This document shows, one piece after another, positions 8,229-16,290 of a stretch of 64,000 bases of DNA. The stretch spans positions 186,001-250,000 of the forward strand of contig NZ_CP051884.1 in assembly GCF_012931845.1 (NCBI RefSeq). The letters run 5' to 3'. This DNA is from Cellulomonas taurus. GTDB lineage: Bacteria > Actinomycetota > Actinomycetes > Actinomycetales > Cellulomonadaceae. Numbering within the stretch: the stretch's first letter is position 1; every line of letters starts with the position of its first letter. Both the position numbers and the translations under genes were made by a program. The notes below the pieces were generated by a model. That model was not told the origin of the DNA. It did no database searches and saw only the letters and a list, made by a program, of their open reading frames with translations.

Positions 8229-9086
8229 ATGTCGATCGTCGTCACCGGAGCCACCGGCCAGCTCGGCCGCCTCATCGTCCAGCACCTGCTCGCCGACGGG
8301 GTGTCGGCAGCCGACATCGTCGCCACCGGTCGCCGGGTCGAGCGGCTCGCCGACCTGGCCGAGCAGGGTGTCCGGGTCGTCGAGTCGGACTACACCCGGC
8401 CCGAGACGCTGGTCGAGGCCTTCACCGGCGCCGACACCCTGATGCTGGTCTCCGGCTCCGAGGTCGGGCAGCGCACCGCCCAGCACCGCAACGCCATCGA
8501 GGCGGCGCAGACCGCCGGTGTGCGCCGGATCGTCTACACCTCCGTGCTGCACGCCGACCGCAGTGCGCTGCCGGTCGCCCCGGAGCACGTCGAGACCGAG
8601 GCGCTGCTGCGCGAGTCCGGTCTGGTCGTCACCCTGCTGCGCAACGGCTGGTACACGGAGAACTACCTGGGCGATCTGGCGCAGGCAGCCGAGTCCGGGG
8701 TGATCGTCTCCGGCGTCGGTGACGGTCGGGTCGCCTCGGCCACCCGCGAGGACTACGCGGCCGCTGCCGCCGCCGTGCTGAGCTCCGAGGGCCACGACGG
8801 CAAGGTCTACGAGCTGACCGGTGACGTGGCCTGGGACTACGACGACCTGGCAGCCGCCGCCACCGAGGTGCTGGGCCGCCCGGTCAGCTACCAGCGGGTC
8901 ACCGTCGACGAGCACCGTGCCGGGCTGGAGGCCGCCGGCCTGGACGCCGGGACGATCGGCTTCGTGATCGCCATGGACGAGAACACCGCGAACGGCGAGC
9001 TGGCGGACGTGACCGGCGACCTGCGCACCTTGATCGGTCGCCCGACCACCCCGCTGGTCGACGCGCTGCGCGCCGCCCAGGGCTGA
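8229..9086 (+). CDS. NmrA/QorB-type NAD(P)-binding reductase
   Basis: A 285-residue atypical SDR with the N-terminal dinucleotide motif GATGQLG (6-12) and the segmented NmrA layout seen in NAD(P)H:quinone oxidoreductase 2 (QorB/YtfG). The segments YTSVLHAD, LRNGWYTENYL and the C-terminal YQRVTVDEHRAGLEAAGLD agree with that group. It probably reduces quinones or other electrophiles, or senses NADP, and is probably controlled by the divergent HxlR regulator. The ATG at 8229 has GGAGGAAAG eight bases upstream; longer frames starting further up run through the control region and are rejected. Confidence 0.85.
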   Translation: MSIVVTGATGQLGRLIVQHLLADGVSAADIVATGRRVERLADLAEQGVRVVESDYTRPETLVEAFTGADTLMLVSGSEVGQRTAQHRNAIEAAQTAGVRRIVYTSVLHADRSALPVAPEHVETEALLRESGLVVTLLRNGWYTENYLGDLAQAAESGVIVSGVGDGRVASATREDYAAAAAAVLSSEGHDGKVYELTGDVAWDYDDLAAAATEVLGRPVSYQRVTVDEHRAGLEAAGLDAGTIGFVIAMDENTANGELADVTGDLRTLIGRPTTPLVDALRAAQG

Positions 9087-9157
9087 ACCCCGCGTTGCGC
9101 ACGCCCGAGCAGCAGCGACGGCGTGCGCACGGGGCGTTCCGGGCGCACCCTCGGAGC

Positions 9158-10135
9158 ATGACGCGATTCGGCTACACCCTCATGACCGAGCAGTCCGGGC
9201 CCAAGGAACTGGTCGGCTACGCAGCGCAGGCCGAGAAGATCGGATTCGACTTCGAGGTCAGCTCCGACCACTACTTCCCCTGGATCGACGAGCAGGGACA
9301 CGCGCCCTACGCCTGGTCGCTGCTCGGTGCGGTGAGCCAGGTGACCTCCCGGGTCGACCTGATGACCTACGTGACCTGCCCGACCCTGCGCTACCACCCG
9401 GCGGTCGTCGCACAGAAGGCGGCCACCCTCGGCGTGCTCTCCGACGGTCGGTTCACCCTGGGCCTCGGTGCCGGGGAGAACCTGAACGAGCACGTCGTCG
9501 GTGAGCGCTGGCCCGCGGTCGGCGAGCGGCACGACATGCTGGAGGAGGCCATCGAGATCATCCGCTCCCTGCTGGACGGCGAGCGCCTGACCTACGACGG
9601 CGTCCACTTCCGCACCGACTCGGCGAAGCTGTGGGACATCCCGGCCGGTGGTGTCGACCTGGCGGTGGCGGTGTCCGGCGCGCAGTCGATCTCCCGGTTC
9701 GCCCCGCTGGCCGACCACCTGGTGGCCACCGACCCGGAGGCGAGCATCATCCAGCAGTGGGACCAGGCGCACGAGGGACCGTCGCGGAAGATCGGCCAGA
9801 TCCCGATCTCCTGGGACCGGGACGTCGAGGTCGCCACCCAGCGTGCCCACGAGCAGTTCCGGTGGTTCGCGGGCGGCTGGAAGGTGAACGCCGATCTGCC
9901 CACCACCGAGGCCTTCGACGGGGCGACCCAGTTCGTGCGACCGGAGGACGTCGCTGAGACCATCCCCTGCGGCCCGGACCTGGACGCGATCGTCGAGGCC
10001 GTAGCCGCCTACTGGGAGGCGGGCTTCACCGACATCGCCCTGGTCCAGGTCGGGGACGCCGCCCAGCAGCAGTTCCTGGACGAGGCCGCCGGACCGCTGC
10101 TGGAGAAGCTGCGCGCCGCCGCCCCGACCGACTGA
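9158..10135 (+). CDS. LLM-class F420-dependent oxidoreductase
   Basis: The 325-residue protein has the luciferase-like TIM barrel, with the FGYTLMTEQ start, SSDHYFPW, VTCPTLRYHPAVVAQKAATL and GLGAGENLNEHVVGERWP segments characteristic of F420-dependent enzymes such as F420-dependent glucose-6-phosphate dehydrogenase. It would use reduced coenzyme F420 or produce it; the substrate is uncertain. The ATG at 9158 is preceded by GGAG and begins at the conserved strand. It follows the NmrA-type gene after 71 bases in the same direction. Its presence implies F420 synthesis elsewhere in the genome. Confidence 0.88.
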   Translation: MTRFGYTLMTEQSGPKELVGYAAQAEKIGFDFEVSSDHYFPWIDEQGHAPYAWSLLGAVSQVTSRVDLMTYVTCPTLRYHPAVVAQKAATLGVLSDGRFTLGLGAGENLNEHVVGERWPAVGERHDMLEEAIEIIRSLLDGERLTYDGVHFRTDSAKLWDIPAGGVDLAVAVSGAQSISRFAPLADHLVATDPEASIIQQWDQAHEGPSRKIGQIPISWDRDVEVATQRAHEQFRWFAGGWKVNADLPTTEAFDGATQFVRPEDVAETIPCGPDLDAIVEAVAAYWEAGFTDIALVQVGDAAQQQFLDEAAGPLLEKLRAAAPTD

Positions 10136-10195
10136 ACTGTGCCCCGGTGTTCCGGTGCTCCCAGGCACCGGCGCACAGCTGGAAGAATCGTCGCC

Positions 10196-11290
10196 ATGAC
10201 GCGAACCGCCGCCCCGACGTCCCGCCAGGTACGCCGGTGGCGGCGGTACCTCGCCGACGAGCGCGCCGAGGCGGCCGTCTACCGGGACCTCGCCTCCCGT
10301 CGGACCGGTGAGGAGCGGGACATCCTGCTCGCACTGGCTGAGGCCGAGGGGCGGCACGAGCAGCACTGGCTGGACCTGCTCGGCGACCGGGCCGGACGAC
10401 CGTTGGCCGGTGACATCCGGTCCCGGATGCTCGGCTGGCTGGCCCGGCGGTTCGGCGGGGTGTTCGTGCTCGCGCTCGCCCAGCGGGCCGAGGCCAGGTC
10501 CGACTACGAGAGCGACGCCGACGCCACCGCCTCGATGGCCGCCGACGAGCGGATCCACGGCGAGGTGGTCCGGGCGCTCGCGATCCGGGGGCGCAGCCGC
10601 ATCTCCGGCACCTTCCGGGCGGCGGTGTTCGGCGCGAACGACGGCCTGGTGTCCAACCTCGCGCTGGTGCTCGGCATCGGAGCCTCCGGGGTCGGTGCCT
10701 CGACCGTCCTGTTCACCGGACTGGCCGGGCTGCTGGCCGGTGCGCTGTCGATGGGCGCCGGTGAGTACGTGTCGGTGCGCTCCCAGCGCGAGCTGTTGGA
10801 CGCCGCCCGACCCAGCCCCGAGGCGCGGGCAGCGCTCGGCGCCCTGGACATCGACGCCAACGAACTCGCCCTGGTCTACCGCGCCCGCGGTCTGGACCCG
10901 GAGGCTGCCAGCGCCCGTGCCGCCGCCGTCCTGCACCGGATCGGCCAGGACCTGCCGGCCGAGCTCGCGCTGACCAACGGCGAGCCGCACGAGGTCGACC
11001 AGCACGAGACCGTCGGCAGCGCGATGGCGGCCGCGGTGTCGAGCTTCTGCTTCTTCGCCTCCGGCGCGCTGATCCCGGTCCTGCCCTACCTGTTCGGGCT
11101 CACCGGCTTGGTCGCGGTCGCGGTGGCCAGCGGTCTGGTCGGCATCGCCCTGCTCGGCACCGGTGCCACCGTCGGCGTGCTCTCCGGCGCGTCGCCGGGC
11201 AAGCGGGCGCTGCGGCAGCTCGCGATCGGCTTCGGCGCGGCCGCCGCGACCTACCTGCTCGGCCTCGCCTTCGGCACCTCGGTATCGTGA
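10196..11290 (+). CDS. ferritin-like/VIT1 fusion, probable iron exporter
   Basis: A 364-residue fusion. Residues about 10-140 form a ferritin-like (erythrin) domain with Glu/His metal ligands (EAEGRHEQHW and DERIHGEV). Residues about 145-364 are a VIT1/CCC1 iron/manganese transporter domain with five membrane helices (FGANDGLVSNLALVLGIG, SMGAGEYVSVRSQREL). The same architecture is found in MbfA, a membrane-bound ferritin that exports iron in alpha-proteobacteria. The ATG at 10196 has GGAAGA upstream. The next gene is a siderophore-interacting reductase, so the two may balance iron release and export. Manganese cannot be excluded. Confidence 0.88.
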   Translation: MTRTAAPTSRQVRRWRRYLADERAEAAVYRDLASRRTGEERDILLALAEAEGRHEQHWLDLLGDRAGRPLAGDIRSRMLGWLARRFGGVFVLALAQRAEARSDYESDADATASMAADERIHGEVVRALAIRGRSRISGTFRAAVFGANDGLVSNLALVLGIGASGVGASTVLFTGLAGLLAGALSMGAGEYVSVRSQRELLDAARPSPEARAALGALDIDANELALVYRARGLDPEAASARAAAVLHRIGQDLPAELALTNGEPHEVDQHETVGSAMAAAVSSFCFFASGALIPVLPYLFGLTGLVAVAVASGLVGIALLGTGATVGVLSGASPGKRALRQLAIGFGAAAATYLLGLAFGTSVS

Positions 11291-11313
11291 TCTGAGTCAC
11301 ATCGCTTGCGGGA

Positions 11314-11336
11314 TCAGGTGAGGCTTCCCTTACCGT
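11314..11336 (+). promoter_or_regulatory. IdeR/DtxR-like iron box over a leaderless promoter
   Basis: TCAGGTGAGGCTTCCCTTA (11314-11332) matches 14 of 19 positions of the IdeR/DtxR consensus TTAGGTTAGGCTAACCTAA. It overlaps a -10 box TACCGT (11331-11336) that ends 6 bases before the ATG of the siderophore reductase. A repressor bound here would block RNA polymerase directly, so the gene should be off when iron is plentiful. Confidence 0.8.
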
Positions 11337-11342
11337 GGTGCC

Positions 11343-12284
11343 ATGACCGCCGTTGCCGCCGAGGTGGCCCAGCCGACCGTCCTGCCGTTCAGGACCTTCG
11401 ACGTCCGGGTGTCCCGCATCCAGGACATGTGCCCGTCCTTCCGCCGGATCACCTTCTCCGGCGACGACCTGCACCTGTTCGCCGACAACGGCTTCGACCA
11501 GCGGATCAAGCTCTTCCTCCCGCTGCCCTGCGGCTACGACACCCTGCCCACCGGCCCGCAGTGGTACACCGAATGGCGCGACCTCCCCGAGGAGGTGCGG
11601 CACCCGATCCGCACCTACACCGTCCGGGCGGTCCGCCAGGAGCTCGGTGAGATCGACGTCGACCTGGTGCTGCACGGCTCCACCGGCCCCGCCTCCCGCT
11701 GGGCGACCGAAGCCCGCATCGGCGACCCGCTCGCCATCCTCGGCCCGAACGCCGAGCACGACGGCCACGCCGGCGGCATCGACTTCATCCCGCCCGCACA
11801 CACCGACCGCCTGCTGCTCGCCGGCGACGAGACCGCCGTGCCCGCCATCGCCAGCATCCTGGAACGGCTGCCCGCCGACGCCCGCGGCGAGGTCGTCCTC
11901 GAGGTCCCGGTCTCCGGCGACTTCCTCGACCTGCGCGCCCCCGAGGGCATCGCCATCACCTGGCTGCCCCGCGACGGCGCCGCCCACGGCTCCCGCCTCG
12001 TCCCCGCTGTCCAGGCCGCCTGCGTGCGCCTGATGCCGCGGGAGGCCCCGCGCCCCGAGGGCATCGAGCTGGAGGACGTCGACATCGAGAACGGCCTGCT
12101 CTGGGAGCTGCCGGTCGACGCCGACGGCCAGCCGCTGCGCCAGAACGCGGCGCTGTACGCCTGGCTCGCCGGGGAGGCCGGGGCGATCAAGACGCTGCGG
12201 CGGCATCTGGTCGCCGAGTGCGGGGTGGACCGCAAGGCGGTGGCGTTCATGGGGTACTGGCGCGAGGGGCGCGCGGAGAACTGA
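11343..12284 (+). CDS. siderophore-interacting protein (FAD-dependent ferric-siderophore reductase)
   Basis: The 313-residue protein belongs to the SIP family (FAD_binding_9 plus SIP domains). It has the FAD-binding segment PIRTYTVRAVR, the GPASRWA phosphate loop and the NAD(P)-binding GDETAVPAIASIL region, and ends with the family's GYWREGRAEN. These cytoplasmic enzymes reduce ferric siderophores to release iron. The ATG at 11343 lies 6 bases after a TACCGT -10 box, so the mRNA is probably leaderless, and the promoter carries an IdeR-like box. No siderophore synthesis or uptake genes are adjacent. Confidence 0.93.
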   Translation: MTAVAAEVAQPTVLPFRTFDVRVSRIQDMCPSFRRITFSGDDLHLFADNGFDQRIKLFLPLPCGYDTLPTGPQWYTEWRDLPEEVRHPIRTYTVRAVRQELGEIDVDLVLHGSTGPASRWATEARIGDPLAILGPNAEHDGHAGGIDFIPPAHTDRLLLAGDETAVPAIASILERLPADARGEVVLEVPVSGDFLDLRAPEGIAITWLPRDGAAHGSRLVPAVQAACVRLMPREAPRPEGIELEDVDIENGLLWELPVDADGQPLRQNAALYAWLAGEAGAIKTLRRHLVAECGVDRKAVAFMGYWREGRAEN

Positions 12285-12315
12285 CGCCGGTCCGAGTGGC
12301 GCCTCGCGGGACCAC

Positions 12316-12651
12316 TCAGGCCACGCAGAACTCGCGCCCGTCCGGGTCACGGAGCACCGTCCACTCCCCGTGGGAGTCCGCCCGTCGCTCCTCCAGCGTG
12401 CCGCCGTGCGCCAGGACGCGGGCCACGACCACGGCCGGATCGTCGGCGCGCAGATCCAGGTGCACGTCGGTGTCGACGCGTGCCGAGCGGGCGGGCGCGG
12501 GCTGCACGATGAGCAGTAGCGTCGAGCTGCGAACGTGGATGAAGCCTTTCCCTCCGTCCACTGCCTCGCCATCCAGCACCGCCGCCCAGAAGGCTGCTGT
12601 CCGCCCGGGGTCGGCGCTATTGAGTGTCACCGCTGAGACGCACACCGTCAT
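12316..12651 (-). CDS. VOC-family (glyoxalase-like) protein
   Basis: A 111-residue single vicinal-oxygen-chelate domain: the N-terminal VTLNSADPGRTAAFWAAVLDG and the C-terminal VLRDPDGREFCVA are classic. Members include dioxygenases, antibiotic-binding proteins and glyoxalases; no metal-ligand set clear enough to pick one is seen. The promoter is probably leaderless: TAGGTT (12658-12663, minus strand) lies 6 bases before the ATG and there is no ribosome site. Confidence 0.85.
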   Translation of the reverse strand: MTVCVSAVTLNSADPGRTAAFWAAVLDGEAVDGGKGFIHVRSSTLLLIVQPAPARSARVDTDVHLDLRADDPAVVVARVLAHGGTLEERRADSHGEWTVLRDPDGREFCVA

Positions 12652-12657
12652 GCCAAG

Positions 12658-12663
12658 AACCTA
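12658..12663 (-). promoter_or_regulatory. leaderless -10 box of the VOC gene
   Basis: TAGGTT on the minus strand, 6 bases before the ATG at 12651, with no Shine-Dalgarno sequence. Confidence 0.6.
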
Positions 12664-12727
12664 CGGGTGGCCGGTCGTGTCGCCAGGTGACCTTCGGTCC
12701 CGGCGCGGGACGGCATCGGACGCCTCG

Positions 12728-13171
12728 TCAGCCCCGGTGCACGTCCGCCACGTGCAGATCCACCGTCACCCGCTCCGCCTCGAACGCCGTCCCCAGGCTC
12801 CGCCGCACCTCGGCCACCACGGCGGCGCGCGCCGCCTCGGCGTCGGCGGCGACCGAGCTGCCGTAGGCGACGCTGATCCGCAGGGCGATGCCGAGCAGCT
12901 CACCGTCGGCGTCCACCTCCGGGCGCAGGTCGAGCACCCGGGCCTCGGTGACGGCGTCGACCGCTCGCCGGATCCGGTCGGTGAGCACCGGGGTCGCCAG
13001 GGTGAACGTCCCGTCGGGGTGGCGTCCGGTGACCGCGACCGAGGGTCGAACGGCCCGACGCACCCGGTCGAGCACGGAATGGCGGGCGCGCACCCACCCG
13101 CTGTCGGTCAGCTCGCGCAGGGTCTCGGCGGCGCGGTCGAGGAGTGCGTCGTCCGGGTCGTCTACCGCCAC
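12728..13171 (-). CDS. Asp23/Gls24-like envelope stress protein beside sigma factor
   Basis: This 147-residue protein has the alternating beta-strand and helix pattern of Asp23/Gls24 proteins: a central ARVLDLRPEVDADGELLG strand pair and the C-terminal ERVTVDLHVADVHRG, similar to the HVHIEDVE ending of a protein encoded in the facing operon. The GTG at 13171 overlaps the sigma-factor stop by 10 bases, so translation is likely coupled. It may act as a partner or regulator of the sigma factor, or as part of the Asp23 complex. No transmembrane segment is seen. Confidence 0.65.
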   Translation of the reverse strand: MAVDDPDDALLDRAAETLRELTDSGWVRARHSVLDRVRRAVRPSVAVTGRHPDGTFTLATPVLTDRIRRAVDAVTEARVLDLRPEVDADGELLGIALRISVAYGSSVAADAEAARAAVVAEVRRSLGTAFEAERVTVDLHVADVHRG

Positions 13172-13707
13172 GGCGCCAACCTCCTTCCCAGGGTGGTCCG
13201 GGCGCGGGCGATCGCGCCGCGCACGGCTCCGACGGTGGTCGCCTGCACGCGGGCGATGTCGGCGTAGGACATTCTCTCCACCTCCGCCAGGATCCAACAG
13301 GCGCGTTGCATCGGGGGCAGGGCCGCCAGGGCGATCTCCAGGGCCGCGCGCAGGTCCTGGGCCTCGGCGGCGGTGATCGGGTCGGCGCCGCCGGGCAGGT
13401 CGTAGTCGTCGGGCAGGGGTGCGGCGGGGTGGCGGGCCTCGGTGCGGACCCGGCGCCGGACGGTGTTGGTGAGGATGCCGAACAGCCAGGTGCGTACGGC
13501 GGCGTCGCCGCGGAAGCGTTCGATGGACAGCCAGGCGGCGACCAGGGCGTCCTGCACGCAGTCCTCGGCGGTGCCGTCGTCCCGGAGCATGCGCCGGGCG
13601 AACCGGTACATCGCGCTGCCGTGCTGTTCGACCAGGGCCGAGAACGCGTCCTTGTCGCCGAGCCGTGCGCGTCGTACCAGCTCGGCGTCGTCCTCACCGG
13701 CGGTCAC
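13162..13707 (-). CDS. ECF-type RNA polymerase sigma factor
   Basis: A 181-residue group 4 sigma factor. Region 2 covers ALVEQHGSAMYRFARRMLRD through DCVQDALVAAWLS and region 4 covers ALAALPPMQRACWIL through SYADIARVQATTVGAVRG. I place the start at GTG 13707 because TACCGT (13714-13719, minus strand) lies 6 bases upstream as in other leaderless genes here; a GTG at 13737 is the alternative. It faces the Asp23 operon and overlaps an Asp23-like gene downstream, so it probably controls that operon. No anti-sigma factor of the usual zinc or membrane type is nearby. Confidence 0.88.
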   Translation of the reverse strand: MTAGEDDAELVRRARLGDKDAFSALVEQHGSAMYRFARRMLRDDGTAEDCVQDALVAAWLSIERFRGDAAVRTWLFGILTNTVRRRVRTEARHPAAPLPDDYDLPGGADPITAAEAQDLRAALEIALAALPPMQRACWILAEVERMSYADIARVQATTVGAVRGAIARARTTLGRRLAPWR

Positions 13708-13859
13708 GGCGCCACGGTAGGACGTGATCTGGTTCACAGCGACTGGTGCGTGACGATTCGCCCGCGGCGGGCACTCACAGGTGTCAGCGAGGGTGGATCG
13801 GGACCTGACGGGCTCAGCAATCGGCGAGCCGACCGACCCCTCGCGCTCAGGAGGACGAC
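13708..13859. promoter_or_regulatory. control region between sigma factor and Asp23 operon
   Basis: The minus-strand -10 TACCGT of the sigma gene is at 13714-13719. On the plus strand CAGGAGGACGAC just before 13860 is a strong ribosome site for the Asp23 operon. I see no certain promoter for the operon; a sigma-specific one is expected somewhere in 13740-13830. Confidence 0.4.
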
Positions 13860-14342
13860 ATGGCTGGCACCACGCAGACCACGACCACCACCGGCAACGA
13901 CGCCCGCGAGCTGACCACCAAGGACGGCGCCCGCACCTCGGCGCTCACCACCGAGCGCGGCTCGACCACCATCGCCGACGTCGTGGTGAGCAAGATCGCG
14001 GGCATCGCCGCCCGTGAGGTCACCGGCGTGCACGGACTCGGCGGCGGCGCCCAGCGCGCCTTCGGGGCGCTGCGGGAGCGGATCCCGGGCGGCTCGACCA
14101 ACTACTCCCAGGGCGTCAGCGTCGAGGTCGGCACCGCCGAGGCGGCGGTGGACGTGGAGATCGTCGCCGAGTACGGGGTCGCGATCGCCGACGTCGCGGA
14201 GGCGGTGCGGCGCTCCATCGTCACCGGCATCGAGCGGATGACCGGTCTGCGGGTGATCGAGGTGAACGTCAACGTCAACGACGTGTGGCTGCCCCAGGAC
14301 GACGAGCAGGACGACGAGGCCGCCCCGTCGCGGGTGCAGTGA
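13860..14342 (+). CDS. Asp23/Gls24 family envelope stress response protein
   Basis: A clear 160-residue Asp23 protein: a Thr-rich polar N-terminus, then TTIADVVVSKIAGIAAREVTG, VEVGTAEAAVDVEIVAEYG and VIEVNVNVNDVWLP, ending in an acidic tail. In staphylococci Asp23 is an abundant cytoplasmic protein anchored beneath the membrane by AmaP and linked to cell-wall stress. It leads a six-gene operon in which each gene overlaps the next, and it has the strongest ribosome site of the group, so it is probably made in greatest amount. Confidence 0.93.
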   Translation: MAGTTQTTTTTGNDARELTTKDGARTSALTTERGSTTIADVVVSKIAGIAAREVTGVHGLGGGAQRAFGALRERIPGGSTNYSQGVSVEVGTAEAAVDVEIVAEYGVAIADVAEAVRRSIVTGIERMTGLRVIEVNVNVNDVWLPQDDEQDDEAAPSRVQ

Positions 14343-14674
14343 CCGAGCAGGGGGCGCGGGCGCTCGCGGGGGACGGGCACGACCCGGATCCCGGCGAGCG
14401 GGCCCGCGCGATCCGGGACGCGGTGCTCGCCCTGCCGGAGGTCGCGCGACTCAGCGCGGGTGCCCTCGGTGAGGTGGCCACCTACCTGCCCGGCGACCGG
14501 GTGCCCGGCATCCGGTTCACGCCGGACGGCACCCAGGTGCACGTGGTGCTGACCGCAGCGGGCGCCGAGGCGATCCCGGCAGCGGCCGGGACGATCGCTC
14601 GGGCCGCCGGGCCGGGGCCGGTGCACGTGCACATCGAGGACGTGGAGACGAGCAGGATCGGGAAGGACGCATGA
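14339..14674 (+). CDS. hypothetical protein of the Asp23 operon
   Basis: The GTG at 14339 overlaps the Asp23 stop (GTGA), giving 111 residues. The C-terminal VHVVLTAAGAEAIPAAAGTIARA and VHVHIEDVE resemble a degenerate Asp23/Gls24 half, while the N-terminus (VLALPEVARLSAGALGEVATYLPGDRV) looks like the strand that follows the first Asp23 helix. It is therefore probably a divergent Asp23-fold protein, without membrane segments. The open frame extends upstream inside the Asp23 gene but that part is antisense-like noise in another frame. Confidence 0.7.
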   Translation: MTEQGARALAGDGHDPDPGERARAIRDAVLALPEVARLSAGALGEVATYLPGDRVPGIRFTPDGTQVHVVLTAAGAEAIPAAAGTIARAAGPGPVHVHIEDVETSRIGKDA

Positions 14675-14856
14675 TGGGATCGATGACGACGACCGGACTG
14701 CTGGTCGGACTGCTGCTGACCCTGGCGATCACCACCGGTGGGCTGGTCGGGTTCCTGTTGGCACTGGTGCTGGGCGGGATCGGCGTGGCCGTGGGCGCAC
14801 ACCTGGACGGTCGGATCGACTTGGGTGCCCTGCTCGGGGGTCGGCGCCGTGGCTGA
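14671..14856 (+). CDS. DUF2273 small membrane protein
   Basis: A 61-residue protein with two hydrophobic helices (about residues 8-24 and 27-43) joined by a TTGG turn and ending in RRRG. Small DUF2273 proteins are regular members of Asp23/AmaP operons and probably help hold Asp23 at the membrane. Its ATG overlaps the previous stop as ATGA. Confidence 0.8.
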   Translation: MMGSMTTTGLLVGLLLTLAITTGGLVGFLLALVLGGIGVAVGAHLDGRIDLGALLGGRRRG

Positions 14857-15193
14857 CTCGGCCGTCCTGGAACGTGTCGCCGGGCGGGTCACCATCGCGG
14901 ACCGGGTGGTGGCCAGGATCGCCCGGCGCGCAGCCGAACACGCCTCCACCCGGGTGCACCGCAATGTCGGCACCGATCTGCCGCGGGTCGAGGTCGAGGT
15001 GGCGGGGCATCGGGTCCGGGTCGAGGCCCGGGTCGCCGCGTCCTGGCCGGAGCCCGCCGCGGCCGCCGCCTCCCGGGTCGCCGGCGCGATCCGCGAGGCG
15101 TTGGAAGGGCTGGTCGGCGTCCGGGTCGACGACGTGCTGGTCACGGTCGAGGCGGTGGTCGCCACCGCCGAGCCGCGCCGGAGGGTGTCATGA
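14849..15193 (+). CDS. second Asp23/Gls24-like protein
   Basis: A 114-residue Asp23-type protein starting at a GTG that overlaps the DUF2273 stop by 8 bases. The pattern RVTIADRVVARIARRAAEH, RVEVEVAGHRVRVEARV and VRVDDVLVTVEAVV follows the Asp23 fold but without the long polar tails of the first copy. It probably packs with the other Asp23 proteins. Two full-length and two divergent Asp23-type genes therefore occur within 2.5 kb. Confidence 0.8.
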   Translation: MADSAVLERVAGRVTIADRVVARIARRAAEHASTRVHRNVGTDLPRVEVEVAGHRVRVEARVAASWPEPAAAAASRVAGAIREALEGLVGVRVDDVLVTVEAVVATAEPRRRVS

Positions 15194-15714
15194 CCCGGCG
15201 GGCGGCGGTGCCACGCACGGTCGCGGCGCTGGTCGCCGTGCTGCTGATCGCGGCCGGGGTGATCGCTGGACGCGAGGCGCTGGCCGCCGGTTCCCTGCTC
15301 GGTCTGCGACCGGCGGATGCCTGGCTGCCCGGCCTGCTCGACGCGGTGGACGGCCGGGCCGTCGACCGTGGTGCGGCCGGGATCGGCGCGGGTCTGGTCG
15401 TGCTCGGGCTGCTCCTGCTGTGGGCCGCCTGGCACCGCGGCGCCGCCGATGTCGTGCTCGGGGACACCGCGACGGTGCGGCTGCGGCCGCAGGACGTGGC
15501 ACGACTGGCCTCCGCCACCGCGGCCGATGTGGACGGGGTGCTGGCAGTGACCAGCACCGCCTCCCGGCGCAGCGTGCTGGTCCGGGTGTCCGGCACCGGT
15601 ACGCCCGAACTGGCCACCGAGGTGCGGAACACCGTGGGTGACCGACTGTCCGAGCTGCGACCGCAGCCCCGCCTGCGGGTACAGGTCGCCACCAGGGAAG
15701 GAGACGCAGGATGA
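15190..15714 (+). CDS. DUF6286 membrane protein
   Basis: A 174-residue protein with two transmembrane helices (about 10-32 and 62-82) and a C-terminal cytoplasmic domain (VRLRPQDVARLASATAADVDGV, VRVSGTGTPELATEVRNTVGDRL) that recalls the Asp23-like fold. This matches actinobacterial DUF6286 proteins found beside Asp23. The ATG overlaps the upstream stop as ATGA. A membrane anchor role is likely by context. Confidence 0.8.
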   Translation: MTRRAAVPRTVAALVAVLLIAAGVIAGREALAAGSLLGLRPADAWLPGLLDAVDGRAVDRGAAGIGAGLVVLGLLLLWAAWHRGAADVVLGDTATVRLRPQDVARLASATAADVDGVLAVTSTASRRSVLVRVSGTGTPELATEVRNTVGDRLSELRPQPRLRVQVATREGDAG

Positions 15715-16274
15715 AGGCGCGACGGGTGACCGCTGTCGACCGGGTGCTGCTGACGGTGCTCGCCCTGCTGGTGCTGCTGCCTGGCGCCTGGGCCGTGAGC
15801 GAGGGCATGGGCTGGACCTCCTGGGGCCCGGACACCCTGCGGCTGTCCAGCGCGTTCACCACGCGGAGCTGGTGGCCGGGTGCCTGCGCCGGTGCCGCCC
15901 TGGTGCTGATCCTGCTCGGACTGTGGTGGCTGCTCGCCCACCTGCCCACCCGGGGACCGGCGGCGCTGCCGCTGCCCGGTTCGCGGACCGGTGACCGGCT
16001 GCGCGTGGTGCCGGAGGGTGTGGCCCGCGCCGCCGAGGACCGGCTGACCGCCGATCCGATGATCCACGGCGCGCGGCTCGCCATCCGCCGCGACCGGGAG
16101 GGCCTGGTGCTCGCCGGGTCGGTCCGGGTGGACGCCCGGGTCGATCTGCCCGAGGTCACCGCGCTGCTCGATCAGGTGGTGCGGGAGGCCGGAACGGTGC
16201 TCGGTGCCGACCTCACCGGCCGGATCGGCCTCCAGGTGGCCCGCCGCCGCAGCACCACCCGGGTCACCGGGTGA
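15711..16274 (+). CDS. AmaP-like membrane anchor protein
   Basis: The 187-residue last gene of the operon has the AmaP layout: two transmembrane helices (about 11-29 and 56-76) followed by a cytoplasmic Asp23-like domain (ARLAIRRDREGLVLAGSVRVDARVDL, LTGRIGLQVARRR). AmaP anchors Asp23 under the membrane in Staphylococcus. The start overlaps the DUF6286 stop as ATGA. It ends 16 bases before the stop of the convergent MFS gene. Confidence 0.8.
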   Translation: MKARRVTAVDRVLLTVLALLVLLPGAWAVSEGMGWTSWGPDTLRLSSAFTTRSWWPGACAGAALVLILLGLWWLLAHLPTRGPAALPLPGSRTGDRLRVVPEGVARAAEDRLTADPMIHGARLAIRRDREGLVLAGSVRVDARVDLPEVTALLDQVVREAGTVLGADLTGRIGLQVARRRSTTRVTG

Positions 16275-16290
16275 CCCCACGAACGCCCGG

